DNA of 64,000 bases from Mucilaginibacter ginkgonis (GCF_009754905.2 NZ_CP066775.1:1674001-1738000), one strand, 5' to 3'. Shown: positions 8,861-18,023, counted from the first letter of the stretch. The notes: generated by a model from the letters alone, not told the origin. Translations and numbers: made by a program.

Positions 8861-10744
8861 ATGCAAGAAAAAGGAACTATATCCATCCACACCGAGAACA
8901 TTTTTCCTATTATCAAGAAGTTCCTATACTCTGATAATGAGATATTTTTACGCGAACTAGTATCAAACGGTGTCGACGCTACGCAAAAAATTAAACGCCT
9001 TTCCTCTTTAGGCCAATACACCGGCGAACTTGGGCAGCTGCAGGTTGAAGTTGCCGTTGATGCCGACAAAAAAACCATTACTATTTCTGATAACGGCTTG
9101 GGTATGACAGCCGACGAGATCAAGAAATACATCAACCAGATAGCCTTCTCAGGCGCTACCGAGTTCATGGAGAAATTCAAGGAGGCTAAAGACGCTAATG
9201 AGATCATTGGGCGCTTTGGTTTAGGCTTCTACTCGGCATTTATGGTTGCCGATAAGGTAGAGATCAACACGTTATCTTATCAAGATGGTGCAGAGCCTGC
9301 ACGCTGGATCTGTGACGGCAGCACCGAATTTGAGATTACGGAGGGCAGCCGCGAAACCCGTGGTACAGATATCATTTTGCACGTTAACGCCGAGTCTGAA
9401 GAGTTTTTAGAGAAACATCGTCTCCAGGAAATACTTGACAAGTATGCCAAATTTTTACCCGTGCCGGTGAAATTCGGTACTAAGACAGAATCTGAGCCTG
9501 ATGGCGAGGATGAAGAAGGTAAACCGAAATATAAATCGGTTGAGGTCGACAATATCATTAACGATACCAACCCGATCTGGACCAAATCGCCAAATGACCT
9601 GACAGATGAGGACTATCTTAACTTTTATAAAGAGTTATATCCGTTCTCAGAAGATCCGCTATTCTGGATACATTTGAATGTAGACTACCCATTTAATTTA
9701 ACAGGTGTACTTTATTTTCCTAAGCTGAAGAACGATTACGAGTTTCAGCGTAACAAGATCAAATTATACTCGCGCCAGGTATTTATTACCGACGAGGTTA
9801 AAGACATTGTTCCTGAGTTTTTGATGCTGTTGCATGGTGTGATAGATTCACCGGATATTCCGCTGAACGTGTCCCGCAGTTTCTTACAAGCCGACAGTAA
9901 CGTTAAAAAAATTAACAGCTACATCACTAAAAAAGTTGCTGACAAACTGGCCGAGCTATTTAAAGCCGACCGTAAGGCGTATGAAGAAAAATGGAACGAT
10001 ATTGGCCTGTTTGTAAAATATGGCTACATCAGCGATGAGAAATTTGCAGAGAAAGCCAAAGACTTTGTTTTGCTGGCAAACACGGCGAAAGAAACATTTA
10101 CGCTTGATGAATACAAAACAAAGGTTACCGATCTGCAGACCGACAAAGACGGCCGCTTAACGTATCTGTACACAAACGACCCGGATAAGCAAGACGCGTT
10201 TATTCAATCGGCAAACAAGAAAGGCTATGATGTACTGCTGATGAACTCTCCTATCGATACACATTTCATCAGTCACCTTGAGCAGAAACTGGAAAATACA
10301 TCGCTTAAACGTGTGGATGCTGATGTGGCTGATAAGCTGATTAAGAAAGACGATGCGCCTGAAACTGTACTTACCGAAGACCAAACTACTCAGGTGAAAA
10401 CTATATTTGATCAGGCGATAAATAAACCTGCATATAAGGTTGAGCTGGAAAGTTTAAACCCTGAGGAATTGCCTGTGACTGTGACAATGGATGAGTTTAT
10501 GCGCCGCATGAAAGATATGGCAGCAATGGGAGGCGGTATGGGCTTTTATGGCCAGATGCCCGACAACTATAAAGTTGTGGTAAACGGCAATCACAAATTG
10601 ATCACCCGTATCCTAAATGAAGGTGACGCGGAGGTTCAGGCTAAATTGGCCCGTCAGGCATTTGATCTGGCTTTACTATCGCAAGGCCTATTAACCGGTG
10701 CAGACCTTACCGAGTTTGTGACCCGTAGTGTTAACTTAATATAA
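8861..10744 (+). CDS. htpG: Molecular chaperone HtpG (Hsp90)
   Basis: 627 residues, the usual size for bacterial Hsp90. The N-terminal GHKL ATPase shows LRELVSNGVDATQK (the catalytic Glu and Mg-binding Asn region), DNGLGMT and GRFGLGFYSAFMVADKVE, followed by middle and C-terminal dimerisation domains. An acidic insert EPDGEDEEG lies near residue 207, reminiscent of a short charged linker. It acts in the cytosol as an ATP-driven chaperone for client folding and stress recovery. It is monocistronic, with a strong hairpin terminator 20 bp after the stop. The start MQEKGTISIHTENIFP fits the family N-terminus. Confidence 0.97.
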   Translation: MQEKGTISIHTENIFPIIKKFLYSDNEIFLRELVSNGVDATQKIKRLSSLGQYTGELGQLQVEVAVDADKKTITISDNGLGMTADEIKKYINQIAFSGATEFMEKFKEAKDANEIIGRFGLGFYSAFMVADKVEINTLSYQDGAEPARWICDGSTEFEITEGSRETRGTDIILHVNAESEEFLEKHRLQEILDKYAKFLPVPVKFGTKTESEPDGEDEEGKPKYKSVEVDNIINDTNPIWTKSPNDLTDEDYLNFYKELYPFSEDPLFWIHLNVDYPFNLTGVLYFPKLKNDYEFQRNKIKLYSRQVFITDEVKDIVPEFLMLLHGVIDSPDIPLNVSRSFLQADSNVKKINSYITKKVADKLAELFKADRKAYEEKWNDIGLFVKYGYISDEKFAEKAKDFVLLANTAKETFTLDEYKTKVTDLQTDKDGRLTYLYTNDPDKQDAFIQSANKKGYDVLLMNSPIDTHFISHLEQKLENTSLKRVDADVADKLIKKDDAPETVLTEDQTTQVKTIFDQAINKPAYKVELESLNPEELPVTVTMDEFMRRMKDMAAMGGGMGFYGQMPDNYKVVVNGNHKLITRILNEGDAEVQAKLARQAFDLALLSQGLLTGADLTEFVTRSVNLI

Positions 10745-10764
10745 ATAAGACTAAGTAGTTCAAT

Positions 10765-10798
10765 AAAAAGCCGCCCGTTTGTTAACGGGCGGCTTTTT
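10765..10798 (+). terminator. Rho-independent terminator after htpG
   Basis: AAAAAGCCGCCCGTT and AACGGGCGGCTTTTT form a perfect 15-bp arm pair around TGTT, beginning 20 bp after the htpG stop. The A and T runs on both sides would let it work in either direction. Confidence 0.95.
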
Positions 10799-10888
10799 AT
10801 TTACAAGTTTTTAGGTTCCACCCCCGCTAGCTATAATTAGGCTCATAAACTTTTTAATGCATGTCAGCGTTTAGTATTAAAACCGGTT

Positions 10889-11392
10889 ATGAAAGTTTTA
10901 AAATATATAGTCCTGGTAATTGCTTGTGCCACAGCGTTAACCGTAAGTGCACAAAGTAAAGCAGATAAAAAAGTAGCGCAGCAAACAGCCATAAAAGCAA
11001 TGGTTGATAATCAGCGGTTTGATTTTGTGGCGCAATACGTTACACCACAAGGCGGCGGCCGCAGGTATTTAACCTCTACCTATGATCTTAAGGTGCGTAA
11101 AGATTCTGTAATCGCATACCTGCCCTACTTTGGCCAGGCTTATTTTGATGTGCCATACAATCCTACCGACGGCGGTATTAAATTTACTTCTACAAAATTC
11201 TCCTACAAAGTTACCCCTAAGAAAAAGGGCGGTTGGGATGTGTTGATCGAACCGGCGGATTCAAGATATTATCAAAAGTTATATTTCAGTATCTCGCCAA
11301 ACGGCAATGCCTCTTTAAGTATGAATATCACTAACAGGAGTTTTATCAGCTTCGACGGATACGTTGAAGCGCCTGAAAAACGGAAAGACTAA
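10889..11392 (+). CDS. DUF4251 family secreted protein
   Basis: 167 residues with a clear Sec signal peptide (MKVLKYIVLVIACATALTVSAQ, cleavage after about residue 21). The mature part has features of DUF4251, a beta-rich Bacteroidota family: a YLPYFGQAYFDVPY stretch after a DSVIAYLP strand and a GGIKFTS turn. Function is unknown; an envelope or periplasmic location is inferred. The stop codon abuts the stop of the convergent beta-lactamase-like gene with no spacer. Confidence 0.85.
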   Translation: MKVLKYIVLVIACATALTVSAQSKADKKVAQQTAIKAMVDNQRFDFVAQYVTPQGGGRRYLTSTYDLKVRKDSVIAYLPYFGQAYFDVPYNPTDGGIKFTSTKFSYKVTPKKKGGWDVLIEPADSRYYQKLYFSISPNGNASLSMNITNRSFISFDGYVEAPEKRKD

Positions 11393-12310
11393 CTATTCAT
11401 TTTTCATGAACTTACCCATGCCAACTGCGGGCTTCCAGGTGTCTTTGGGTTCGTAGTAATGCCATAGTAACGCCGATATCTTGCGGATCATAACAGCAGT
11501 TTCGTTATCATCGGTCCAGCGGCGGTCTTTAATATTGTTGGTCATTACAGAAAATACATAGTCGCCATGGGGCGCGTTCACTAAAACAGTTTCTGATTTT
11601 GCCTGGTCTACAGCGCCCTGTTTCGAGATGCATTGCACATACGGCGGGATTTCTGACAACGCTTTATCGTCCCAATAGATACGATTGAGAGTTCGGTACA
11701 TCCGTTCGCTTGCTGCCGGGCTAATAGCACGCCTCTCGCGGATCATTTGGAAAATGCGGCACATTTCATACGGTGTGCTCACACCCCAACCATATTTAGC
11801 GCGCCACTCCTGCCGTGCCGGGTCGCGCGAATTATCACGGTAAGATTTAAACCCGTTTTGGTTTAGCCAATTGTTGATGTATGGTGTACCTACCAGCCGC
11901 TGCAACCACAAACTGGCTGTATTGTCGCTCATGGTAATCATCAGCATAGTTACCTTACTTAATTGAATTGTGTCGCCGTTTTTAAAAGAGCCTAAAATAT
12001 CTTCGCCCTTGTACAGCAGTGAATCATTATAAACCAGTTTCTGATTGTATTGCAATTCTCGCTTTTCTATCTTATCCATCACACCACAAAGTATGCTAAC
12101 CTTTACCATGCTGGCAGTGGGGAAAAGTGTATCGGCATTGGCAGAGGTAAAAGCCGCTGTTTTACCTGTCTTTAGATTGTGCACATAAATACCGATGTCG
12201 CCATTATAGCCCTGCACCGCTTCCTGTAGTTTTGACGTTAGTCTTTTATCAGTTTGCGCAAATACACTTATAGAAAGGACAGTTACAACAAGTGTTAGGA
12301 TATATTTCAT
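11393..12310 (-). CDS. Class A beta-lactamase-like serine hydrolase
   Basis: Start chosen at 12310, where MKYILTLVVTVLSISVFAQ forms a signal peptide; the longer frame to 12397 would run into the divergent lpxK promoter. The 305-residue protein has SMVK (S67/K70), SDN (S128-N130), a possible general-base Glu in RQEW (E168) and STP at 178-180, the order of penicillin-recognising class A enzymes (Beta-lactamase2 family). The third box reads KQG (K230-G232), where KTG/KSG is usual. It is probably periplasmic. It could be a true beta-lactamase, but many Bacteroidota relatives are poorly active or act on cell wall, so resistance should not be assumed. Confidence 0.85.
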   Translation of the reverse strand: MKYILTLVVTVLSISVFAQTDKRLTSKLQEAVQGYNGDIGIYVHNLKTGKTAAFTSANADTLFPTASMVKVSILCGVMDKIEKRELQYNQKLVYNDSLLYKGEDILGSFKNGDTIQLSKVTMLMITMSDNTASLWLQRLVGTPYINNWLNQNGFKSYRDNSRDPARQEWRAKYGWGVSTPYEMCRIFQMIRERRAISPAASERMYRTLNRIYWDDKALSEIPPYVQCISKQGAVDQAKSETVLVNAPHGDYVFSVMTNNIKDRRWTDDNETAVMIRKISALLWHYYEPKDTWKPAVGMGKFMKNE

Positions 12311-12385
12311 CTTGATTATTTGACAAGCAATGTATGAAAATCGAATGAGCTTAACACATTGGCAGATCTGCCGATTGCTAATTAG

Positions 12386-12393
12386 TATCTTTA
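12386..12393 (+). promoter_or_regulatory. -7 element of lpxK promoter
   Basis: TATCTTTA resembles the Bacteroidota -7 box TAnnTTTG and ends 8 nt before the chosen lpxK ATG, so the transcript would be nearly leaderless. A convincing -33 TTTG at the usual 19-21 nt distance is not seen; a TTGG lies 24 nt upstream. Confidence 0.4.
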
Positions 12394-12401
12394 CCATTCT
12401 A

Positions 12402-13463
12402 ATGAAATACCTGCGCTATTTACTTTGGCCATTTTCTTTGGTCTACGGCGCAATTGTGGTTATCCGCAATTGGTTTTACGATGCGGGGTGGTTTGAGAGT
12501 ACGTCCTTTGATCTGCCGCTCATTACGGTTGGTAATCTTGCTGTTGGCGGAGCCGGTAAGTCGCCGATGACGGAGTACCTGATCGCGCTGCTAAAATCAA
12601 ACTATAAAGTTGCCACGTTAAGCCGCGGTTACGGCCGACAAACAACAGGCTTTATCATTGCCGATAGGGACAGCAACGCACATGAAATTGGAGACGAGCC
12701 GGCGCAATTCAAGCAGAAATTTCCGAATATCATCGTTGCGGTATGTGAAAGCCGGGTGTCAGGTGTTGAGCGTTTGAAGGACGATCATCAAGTAATTTTA
12801 TTGGACGATGCTTTTCAACACAGGGCATTGAAAGCCGGACTTAACATTTTGCTGTTCGACTATAATAAATTGCATGGGCCACAACTAATGTTGCCTGCCG
12901 GAGACCTGCGTGAACCCACGAGCGGTAAAATGCGGGCTGACATTTTGATTGTAAGCAAATGCCCTCCAGGAATGAATGCAGCAGAACAGGAATCTATCGC
13001 GGCCAGGCTGAAACCTTACCCAAAACAGCATTTATTTTTTACGTCTATTGCGTACCAAGCCTTATTCGGTTTTGGAGATTCTCAGCAGGCGACGTTGAAG
13101 GTCGGCAGTACAGTCTTTTTGCTGACAGGCATTGCCGGATCGGCCCCACTCGTAAAGCATTTACAGGACGCAGGTTGCAACGCGGTCCATCACAAATATG
13201 CCGATCATCACACCTTCACCTTAAAAAATATCACTAAACTTGTCGATGATTTTAATGCCTCGGCATCGGCTGATAAATTAATTATAACGACAGAAAAAGA
13301 TGCCGAGCGGCTTAAGCGGCCCGAAATATTAGAACTGTTAAAAAACCTGCCGGTAATGGTTCAGCCTATTGGTGTGCAGTTTTTAAATAACGAAGGTGCT
13401 GCTTTTAATAATTTGATAGAAAACTATGTTAGAAAATATACAACGCACAGCGGCATACATTAA
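12402..13463 (+). CDS. lpxK: Tetraacyldisaccharide 4'-kinase
   Basis: 353 residues from the ATG at 12402; an upstream ATG at 12330 would add 24 non-conserved residues and overlap the promoter. The start MKYLRYLLWPFSLVYG with one membrane-associated helix, then ITVGNLAVGGAGKSPMTEYL (P-loop around 47-54), LSRGYGR and DDAFQHR are LpxK hallmarks. It phosphorylates the 4' position of the lipid A disaccharide at the inner face of the cytoplasmic membrane. The last 38 bp overlap the purine nucleoside phosphorylase gene, and the porin gene follows, so the three are probably co-transcribed. Confidence 0.95.
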   Translation: MKYLRYLLWPFSLVYGAIVVIRNWFYDAGWFESTSFDLPLITVGNLAVGGAGKSPMTEYLIALLKSNYKVATLSRGYGRQTTGFIIADRDSNAHEIGDEPAQFKQKFPNIIVAVCESRVSGVERLKDDHQVILLDDAFQHRALKAGLNILLFDYNKLHGPQLMLPAGDLREPTSGKMRADILIVSKCPPGMNAAEQESIAARLKPYPKQHLFFTSIAYQALFGFGDSQQATLKVGSTVFLLTGIAGSAPLVKHLQDAGCNAVHHKYADHHTFTLKNITKLVDDFNASASADKLIITTEKDAERLKRPEILELLKNLPVMVQPIGVQFLNNEGAAFNNLIENYVRKYTTHSGIH

Positions 13464-14247
13464 AAGCCGCATTGGCGATTTTGAGCCCGAAGTGGGCATT
13501 ATTTTAGGAACGGGGCTTGGTGGTTTAGTTGACGAGATAGCAATTGAGAAACAATTACTATACCCTAATATCCCGGACTTTCCCATCTCAACCCTCGAAT
13601 TCCACTCGGGCAGATTGATCTTTGGTACTTTGTCAGGTAAAAAGGTGATCGCCATGCAGGGGCGCTTCCACTACTATGAAGGCTACAATATGCAGCAGAT
13701 CATTTTCCCGGTGCGGGTGATGAAAGCGCTTGGTATTAAAACGCTTTTCGTGTCTAACGCCAGCGGCGCGCTCAACCCCGACTTCATAAAAGGCGACCTG
13801 ATGATCATCAATGATCACATCAACCTGCAGCCTACCAATCCGCTTATTGGCGCGAATGAAGATGAATTAGGCCCGCGTTTTCCGGATATGAGCGAGCCCT
13901 ACCAACAAAACCTGATACAAAAAGGCATCGAAGTAGCCAAAAACAACAATATCAACTGCCACACGGGCGTTTATGTTGCGGTTACAGGTCCGAGCCTTGA
14001 AACACGTGCCGAGTACCGTTATCTGCGCATTATTGGTGGCGACGCCGTAGGCATGAGTACCGCGCCTGAGGTAATTGCGGCCAACCACATGGGCTTGCCG
14101 GTTTTTGCGATATCGGTTTTGACAGATGAGGGTTTCCCTGATACGCTGAAGGCGGTATCCATTGATGAGATCATTGCTGTTGCACAAACCGCCGAACCAA
14201 AAATGACATTGATACTTAAAGAACTGATCGCAGGGCTTGATGCTTAA
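13426..14247 (+). CDS. Purine-nucleoside phosphorylase (trimeric PNP/MTAP family)
   Basis: 273 residues. The motifs GTGLGGLVDEI (phosphate loop), MQGRFHYYEGY, VSNASGALNP, TGPSLETRAEYR and GMSTAPEVIAANHMGLPV are those of the high-molecular-mass trimeric PNP family that cleaves inosine/guanosine phosphorolytically for purine salvage. The start lies 38 bp inside the lpxK end; the conserved N-terminus (MLENIQRTAAYIKSRI) supports this start. The stop overlaps the porin start by 8 bp. Confidence 0.95.
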   Translation: MLENIQRTAAYIKSRIGDFEPEVGIILGTGLGGLVDEIAIEKQLLYPNIPDFPISTLEFHSGRLIFGTLSGKKVIAMQGRFHYYEGYNMQQIIFPVRVMKALGIKTLFVSNASGALNPDFIKGDLMIINDHINLQPTNPLIGANEDELGPRFPDMSEPYQQNLIQKGIEVAKNNNINCHTGVYVAVTGPSLETRAEYRYLRIIGGDAVGMSTAPEVIAANHMGLPVFAISVLTDEGFPDTLKAVSIDEIIAVAQTAEPKMTLILKELIAGLDA

Positions 14248-16339
14248 AAAGTGCAGTTATTTATTGGTGCTATTGCTTACCCTTACTGCCCTAAGGTCGG
14301 TAGGGCAATCAACCTATCCGGGTACGCCGCCGGGCACCCAACCTACTAATTATGGCCGCGATACGGTTAAGTCAAAGCCCAAACTGACTGACGAACAGTT
14401 GATGGATACCCTGCGCGCCAAGGAAGACCGTAAGAAGGATACCGTAATATTCAGCGCTAAATTTATACGTGTTACCAGCGAACGGTTGCTTAACGATAGT
14501 ACACAGGTTTTTCCGCTTGATACTACACTAAGAAACTTTGAGAATTACAGTCCGCTTTACCAGGTTACCAGTCCGCGCATTGGTTTGGGCAGTGTGGGGT
14601 TAGCGCAGCGGCCATTGTTGTTCGAGCCGCCTAAAACTCTAGGATTTGATATTGGGCAGCATGCGTATGACCCTTATCTGCTTACTCCAAACGACATTTT
14701 ATACTACCGGGCGCGTGTGGGTTTCACCAATCTCTATTTGATATCGGGCGGCAAGTCCGAGCAGATATTTAAGGTAATCCATTCACAGAATGTGAAGCCT
14801 AACTGGAATGTTGGTGTAAACTATAGCACCATAGGTTCACGGGGTTTTTATGCGCGGCAAAACGTCAGCAATACCAATCTGGCGTTTTTTACATGGTACG
14901 AGTCTAAAAACAAACGCTATAATTTGTTGGGCAATATCATCTATAATAACCACAAGGCACCTGTAAACGGCGGAGTGGTTAACCAGGCAATATTTGGATC
15001 GCCCGATGGTACCACCACAGCTAACGCGCTTGAGAAAAGCGCCGAGCCGGTTAAGCTGAACACCGCATCAGATGCGGTGATCTCTACAGGGTTTTACTTA
15101 AAACAATTCTACTACATTGGCAGGCTGGATAATCTGCGCAAAGGTTCAGATACTTCTAAGGTGCTGCCTACAAACCGCGTGGCCTACACGCTTAGCTATA
15201 CCAGCACCCAGTATAAGTTTTTGCAAAACGAAACCGACCAGTACCGCGTATTTCCGGACTATTTTTACAGCGCCACCAATTCGCGCGATTCATTGCGGAT
15301 CAACCATCTGCAAAATGATTTTAACTATTCGTTCTACCTGAGAGGCAAGTCTGATTCGTTTGTGAAAAACGAGCTAAAGGTAGACCTGGGGCTTACCCAG
15401 GACCTTTACCATTACACACAGAATGTACTCGATTCGGTGATCAACCAATTCGGGACGAAGATTCCGCTCTCTGTCAAAAAAGGCCAGAACGATTTCCAAA
15501 ATATTACCTTAAAAGCCAGGCTTGGCTATCGCTTTAGCGACCGTGTTGGGCTCGACGCAAACCTGCAGCAGGTTGCCGTGGGTTACAATTTCGGCGATTA
15601 CCTGTACGATGCCCGGATCAATCTTTATGGCGGAAGTAAGGCAGGGCGCGTATTCTTCGAAGGGTATTCGCAAAGCAACCGTGCGCCATTGGTATTTACC
15701 AACTGGATAAGCAACCATTATAATACCGTTGGTTACTCTTTCAAAAATCAGAAGATCAATAACGTCGCGTTCAATTACATCAATGATAAGCTACGATTTA
15801 ACCTCAAGGCCGAGTATTTCCTCATCAGCGACTATCTTTATTTTACAGCCACTAATGGCGGTATAGACGCGCACCCTGCCCAGGAAGCCGGACCTATTAG
15901 TTTGCTGAAGATAAGCGCCGGTAAAGATCTTACCTTTGGCCACTGGCACTTTGACAACTATGCTGTTTATCAGAAAACGGATAAACAACCGCTTTTACGC
16001 ACGCCTGAGGTCTATGCTTACACCAGTTTGTATTATAGCAAGCTGTTGTTCAATATCCTCAACTCGTCTGTTGGTTTTAATGTGCGGTACAATACCAAAT
16101 ACCTGGCACCGTCCTATGCTGCCGGGTTAAGCCAGTTTTACAACGGGCAGGATGTTACCTTTAATTCCTATCCTATCGCCAGCGTTTTCTTTAAAGCAAC
16201 CTTGATACGCACCAACATTTTTGCGCAATATGATTATGCTAACCAGGGCTTGTTTAGTAATGGGTACTATACAGTGAACCGCTATCCCGGTCAGCAATCA
16301 TTGTTTAAGTTTGGTGTCAGCTGGACTTTTTATAATTGA
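14240..16339 (+). CDS. Putative outer-membrane porin (beta-barrel)
   Basis: 699 residues from the ATG at 14240 (a TTG one codon earlier is less likely). A signal peptide (MLKKCSYLLVLLLTLTALRSVGQ) precedes a Pro/Thr-rich linker, then a long series of alternating amphipathic strands with many Tyr/Asn turns. The protein ends in FGVSWTFYN, an aromatic C-terminus of outer-membrane barrels. This fits the putative-porin family of Bacteroidota that is commonly found behind lpxK/PNP genes. No plug or SusC-type N-terminal domain is present. Substrate is unknown. Confidence 0.85.
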   Translation: MLKKCSYLLVLLLTLTALRSVGQSTYPGTPPGTQPTNYGRDTVKSKPKLTDEQLMDTLRAKEDRKKDTVIFSAKFIRVTSERLLNDSTQVFPLDTTLRNFENYSPLYQVTSPRIGLGSVGLAQRPLLFEPPKTLGFDIGQHAYDPYLLTPNDILYYRARVGFTNLYLISGGKSEQIFKVIHSQNVKPNWNVGVNYSTIGSRGFYARQNVSNTNLAFFTWYESKNKRYNLLGNIIYNNHKAPVNGGVVNQAIFGSPDGTTTANALEKSAEPVKLNTASDAVISTGFYLKQFYYIGRLDNLRKGSDTSKVLPTNRVAYTLSYTSTQYKFLQNETDQYRVFPDYFYSATNSRDSLRINHLQNDFNYSFYLRGKSDSFVKNELKVDLGLTQDLYHYTQNVLDSVINQFGTKIPLSVKKGQNDFQNITLKARLGYRFSDRVGLDANLQQVAVGYNFGDYLYDARINLYGGSKAGRVFFEGYSQSNRAPLVFTNWISNHYNTVGYSFKNQKINNVAFNYINDKLRFNLKAEYFLISDYLYFTATNGGIDAHPAQEAGPISLLKISAGKDLTFGHWHFDNYAVYQKTDKQPLLRTPEVYAYTSLYYSKLLFNILNSSVGFNVRYNTKYLAPSYAAGLSQFYNGQDVTFNSYPIASVFFKATLIRTNIFAQYDYANQGLFSNGYYTVNRYPGQQSLFKFGVSWTFYN

Positions 16340-16371
16340 TAAAAAGATCATTTGACACCTATAATCCGCGG

Positions 16372-16387
16372 GTGTAACATGTTACAC
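16372..16387. promoter_or_regulatory. Perfect 16-bp palindrome, candidate operator
   Basis: GTGTAACATGTTACAC reads the same on both strands. It stands in a spacer between two convergent genes and pairs with a related site at 16520-16535. The regulator is unknown; TGTAACA half sites also occur before the TonB receptor gene. Confidence 0.5.
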
Positions 16388-16519
16388 TTTCCCTATTAAA
16401 TACTGACTTATTCGTATTTGACACCAAAATGTCAGTGAGATAAACCACTGTGCATCAACGATGCATGATCTTGTCAGTGTTTCAAGATTGCTAAAAATCG
16501 TCTAAAAGTGTCACATATT

Positions 16520-16535
16520 TGTAACAGGTGTTACA
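16520..16535. promoter_or_regulatory. Second TGTAACA palindrome, candidate operator
   Basis: TGTAACA-GG-TGTTACA, a near copy of the palindrome at 16372-16387 with the spacing between half sites enlarged by 2 bp. The centres are 148 bp apart, close to 14 helical turns, so both would face the same side of the DNA. Between them lie two smaller hairpins (TGCATC-AAC-GATGCA and ATCTTG..CAAGAT). Confidence 0.5.
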
Positions 16536-16578
16536 CTGGCATTGTAATGTCATCAAATGCTAAATAACTATCACTTTA

Positions 16579-17841
16579 TCACGTTTTCTGCTTTTTTTTC
16601 TTCGCTGCGGGGAACAAAACGTTGTTCAGAATAAGGCGGTAGCCGGGCGAGTTGGGGTGCAATTTCAGATCAGTCGGCGGGTCGCCTACGCTGTGCTGGT
16701 AGTCTTCGGGATCATGGCCGCCGTAAAACGTCCACTGGCCTTTGCCATATTCCCCGTGGATGTAGCGCGCTTCGTTGGCGGTTTTCATTTCGCCCATTAC
16801 GGTAACGCCGGGCTTTAAAACAGATTTATTGTAAGCGGTTGTCAGGCCCATAAAGCCTTTGATCACCTTATCGTGGTTTTGGGTAAGCATGCTTGGCACC
16901 ACATCCCACTTGGCCGAAAAATCGAACAGCGTGAAAAAGTCTTCCTCACGGTTCACACGGCGGGTGTAGGTATCGTCGATGTTGCTGAAGATATGCGACA
17001 TAGGATTTTGATCCAGGTAAAAATTCTGAAAAGCAAAAGTCTGACCGAAGTCCAGTTTTTGTTGTGCATCAGGCGCAGCCGGGTCATGGTCGAACATGGG
17101 CTCACAAATATCCGTATTCGCAGCAGCCAGCGCAATGTCAAAGGTATCTGTCCCACTGCACATGGCAAACAGAAATCCGCCGCCGGCGGAAAAATCGCGT
17201 ATGTGCTGTGCTACGGCCAGTTTCATTTGCGATACTTTTTTGAAACCCAGTTTATGCGCCATGGCCTCCTGCCCTTTTACATCGTCAACATACCAGGGCG
17301 TTGTCCTGAAAGCCGCGTAAAACTTGCTGTACTGCCCGGTAAAATCTTCGTGGTGCAGGTGCAGCCAATCATATTTGGGCAGGTCGCCGCGTATCACTTC
17401 TTCGTCATACAAAACGTCGTAGGGTATCTCGGCGTATTTTAATACCAGGGTAACGGCATCGTCCCACGGCAATTTGCTTTTAGGCGAATACACGGCCACG
17501 TGTGGTGCCTTTTCCAGCTTCACTACATCCATATTGGCAGAGGGGTCGTTGATCTCTGCTAAAACACTATTGGCCTTTGCGTCGGCTAAAACCTCGTAGC
17601 TTACCCCGCGTATCTTGCACTCGTCTTCTATGTTCTTGGCGTATCCCGTCATGAAACTGCCGCCACGATAATTAAGCAGCCAGTTTAATTCCTGCCCGTT
17701 CTTTAACACCCAAAAAGCAATACCGTAAGACTTGAGGTGATCTTTCTGCGCCTCGTCCATCGGGATGAGAATGGAAGCCGCTTTTGTGAATAAGGATAAA
17801 AGGAGAAAGGAGAAAGCTAAAAGGTATTGGAACTTATGCAT
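16579..17841 (-). CDS. Secreted protein with glutamine-amidotransferase-like fold (often labelled AsnB in databases)
   Basis: 420 residues with a signal peptide (about 1-21, ending FTKAA). Around residue 225 the motif FAMCSGTDTFD resembles a nucleophile elbow of class I glutamine-amidotransferase-like proteins, preceded by a beta-alpha stretch from PHVAVYSP and WDDAVTLVLKYAEIPYDVLYDEEV and a HLHHEDFTG segment. I recall such Bacteroidota proteins carrying the name asparagine synthetase B, but none of the AsnB ATP-pyrophosphatase motifs is visible, so that name looks wrong. The export signal and the KKKKQK tail are further oddities. Function is unknown; hydrolase or metal-dependent roles are possible. 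Confidence 0.75.
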   Translation of the reverse strand: MHKFQYLLAFSFLLLSLFTKAASILIPMDEAQKDHLKSYGIAFWVLKNGQELNWLLNYRGGSFMTGYAKNIEDECKIRGVSYEVLADAKANSVLAEINDPSANMDVVKLEKAPHVAVYSPKSKLPWDDAVTLVLKYAEIPYDVLYDEEVIRGDLPKYDWLHLHHEDFTGQYSKFYAAFRTTPWYVDDVKGQEAMAHKLGFKKVSQMKLAVAQHIRDFSAGGGFLFAMCSGTDTFDIALAAANTDICEPMFDHDPAAPDAQQKLDFGQTFAFQNFYLDQNPMSHIFSNIDDTYTRRVNREEDFFTLFDFSAKWDVVPSMLTQNHDKVIKGFMGLTTAYNKSVLKPGVTVMGEMKTANEARYIHGEYGKGQWTFYGGHDPEDYQHSVGDPPTDLKLHPNSPGYRLILNNVLFPAAKKKKQKT

Positions 17842-17887
17842 GCGGTAACTAAATTAACGAATATTTAATGAAGCTATTACAACCGGG

Positions 17888-17985
17888 CGTCATTGCGAGG
17901 AATATCATGACGAAGCAATCTCCAAATTAGGCTCAACTAATCGGGGATTGCCACGTCGTCCCTATCGGCACTTCTCGCAATGACG
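17888..17985. repeat. Palindromic GTCATTGCGAG repeat (full copy)
   Basis: 12-bp terminal inverted repeats CGTCATTGCGAG and CTCGCAATGACG enclose inner matches (GAAGCAATC / GGGATTGCC). A second full copy lies at 19065-19144. These are REP-like dispersed palindromes; here the element separates the secreted protein gene from the divergent cyclophilin gene. Confidence 0.85.
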
Positions 17986-18008
17986 TTTATGTTTACACAC
18001 ATTATTCT

Positions 18009-18016
18009 TACCTTTG
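18009..18016 (+). promoter_or_regulatory. -7 element of cyclophilin promoter
   Basis: TACCTTTG matches the Bacteroidota -7 consensus TAnnTTTG and ends 7 nt before the ATG, predicting a near-leaderless mRNA. Confidence 0.5.
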
Positions 18017-18023
18017 CCACCCT

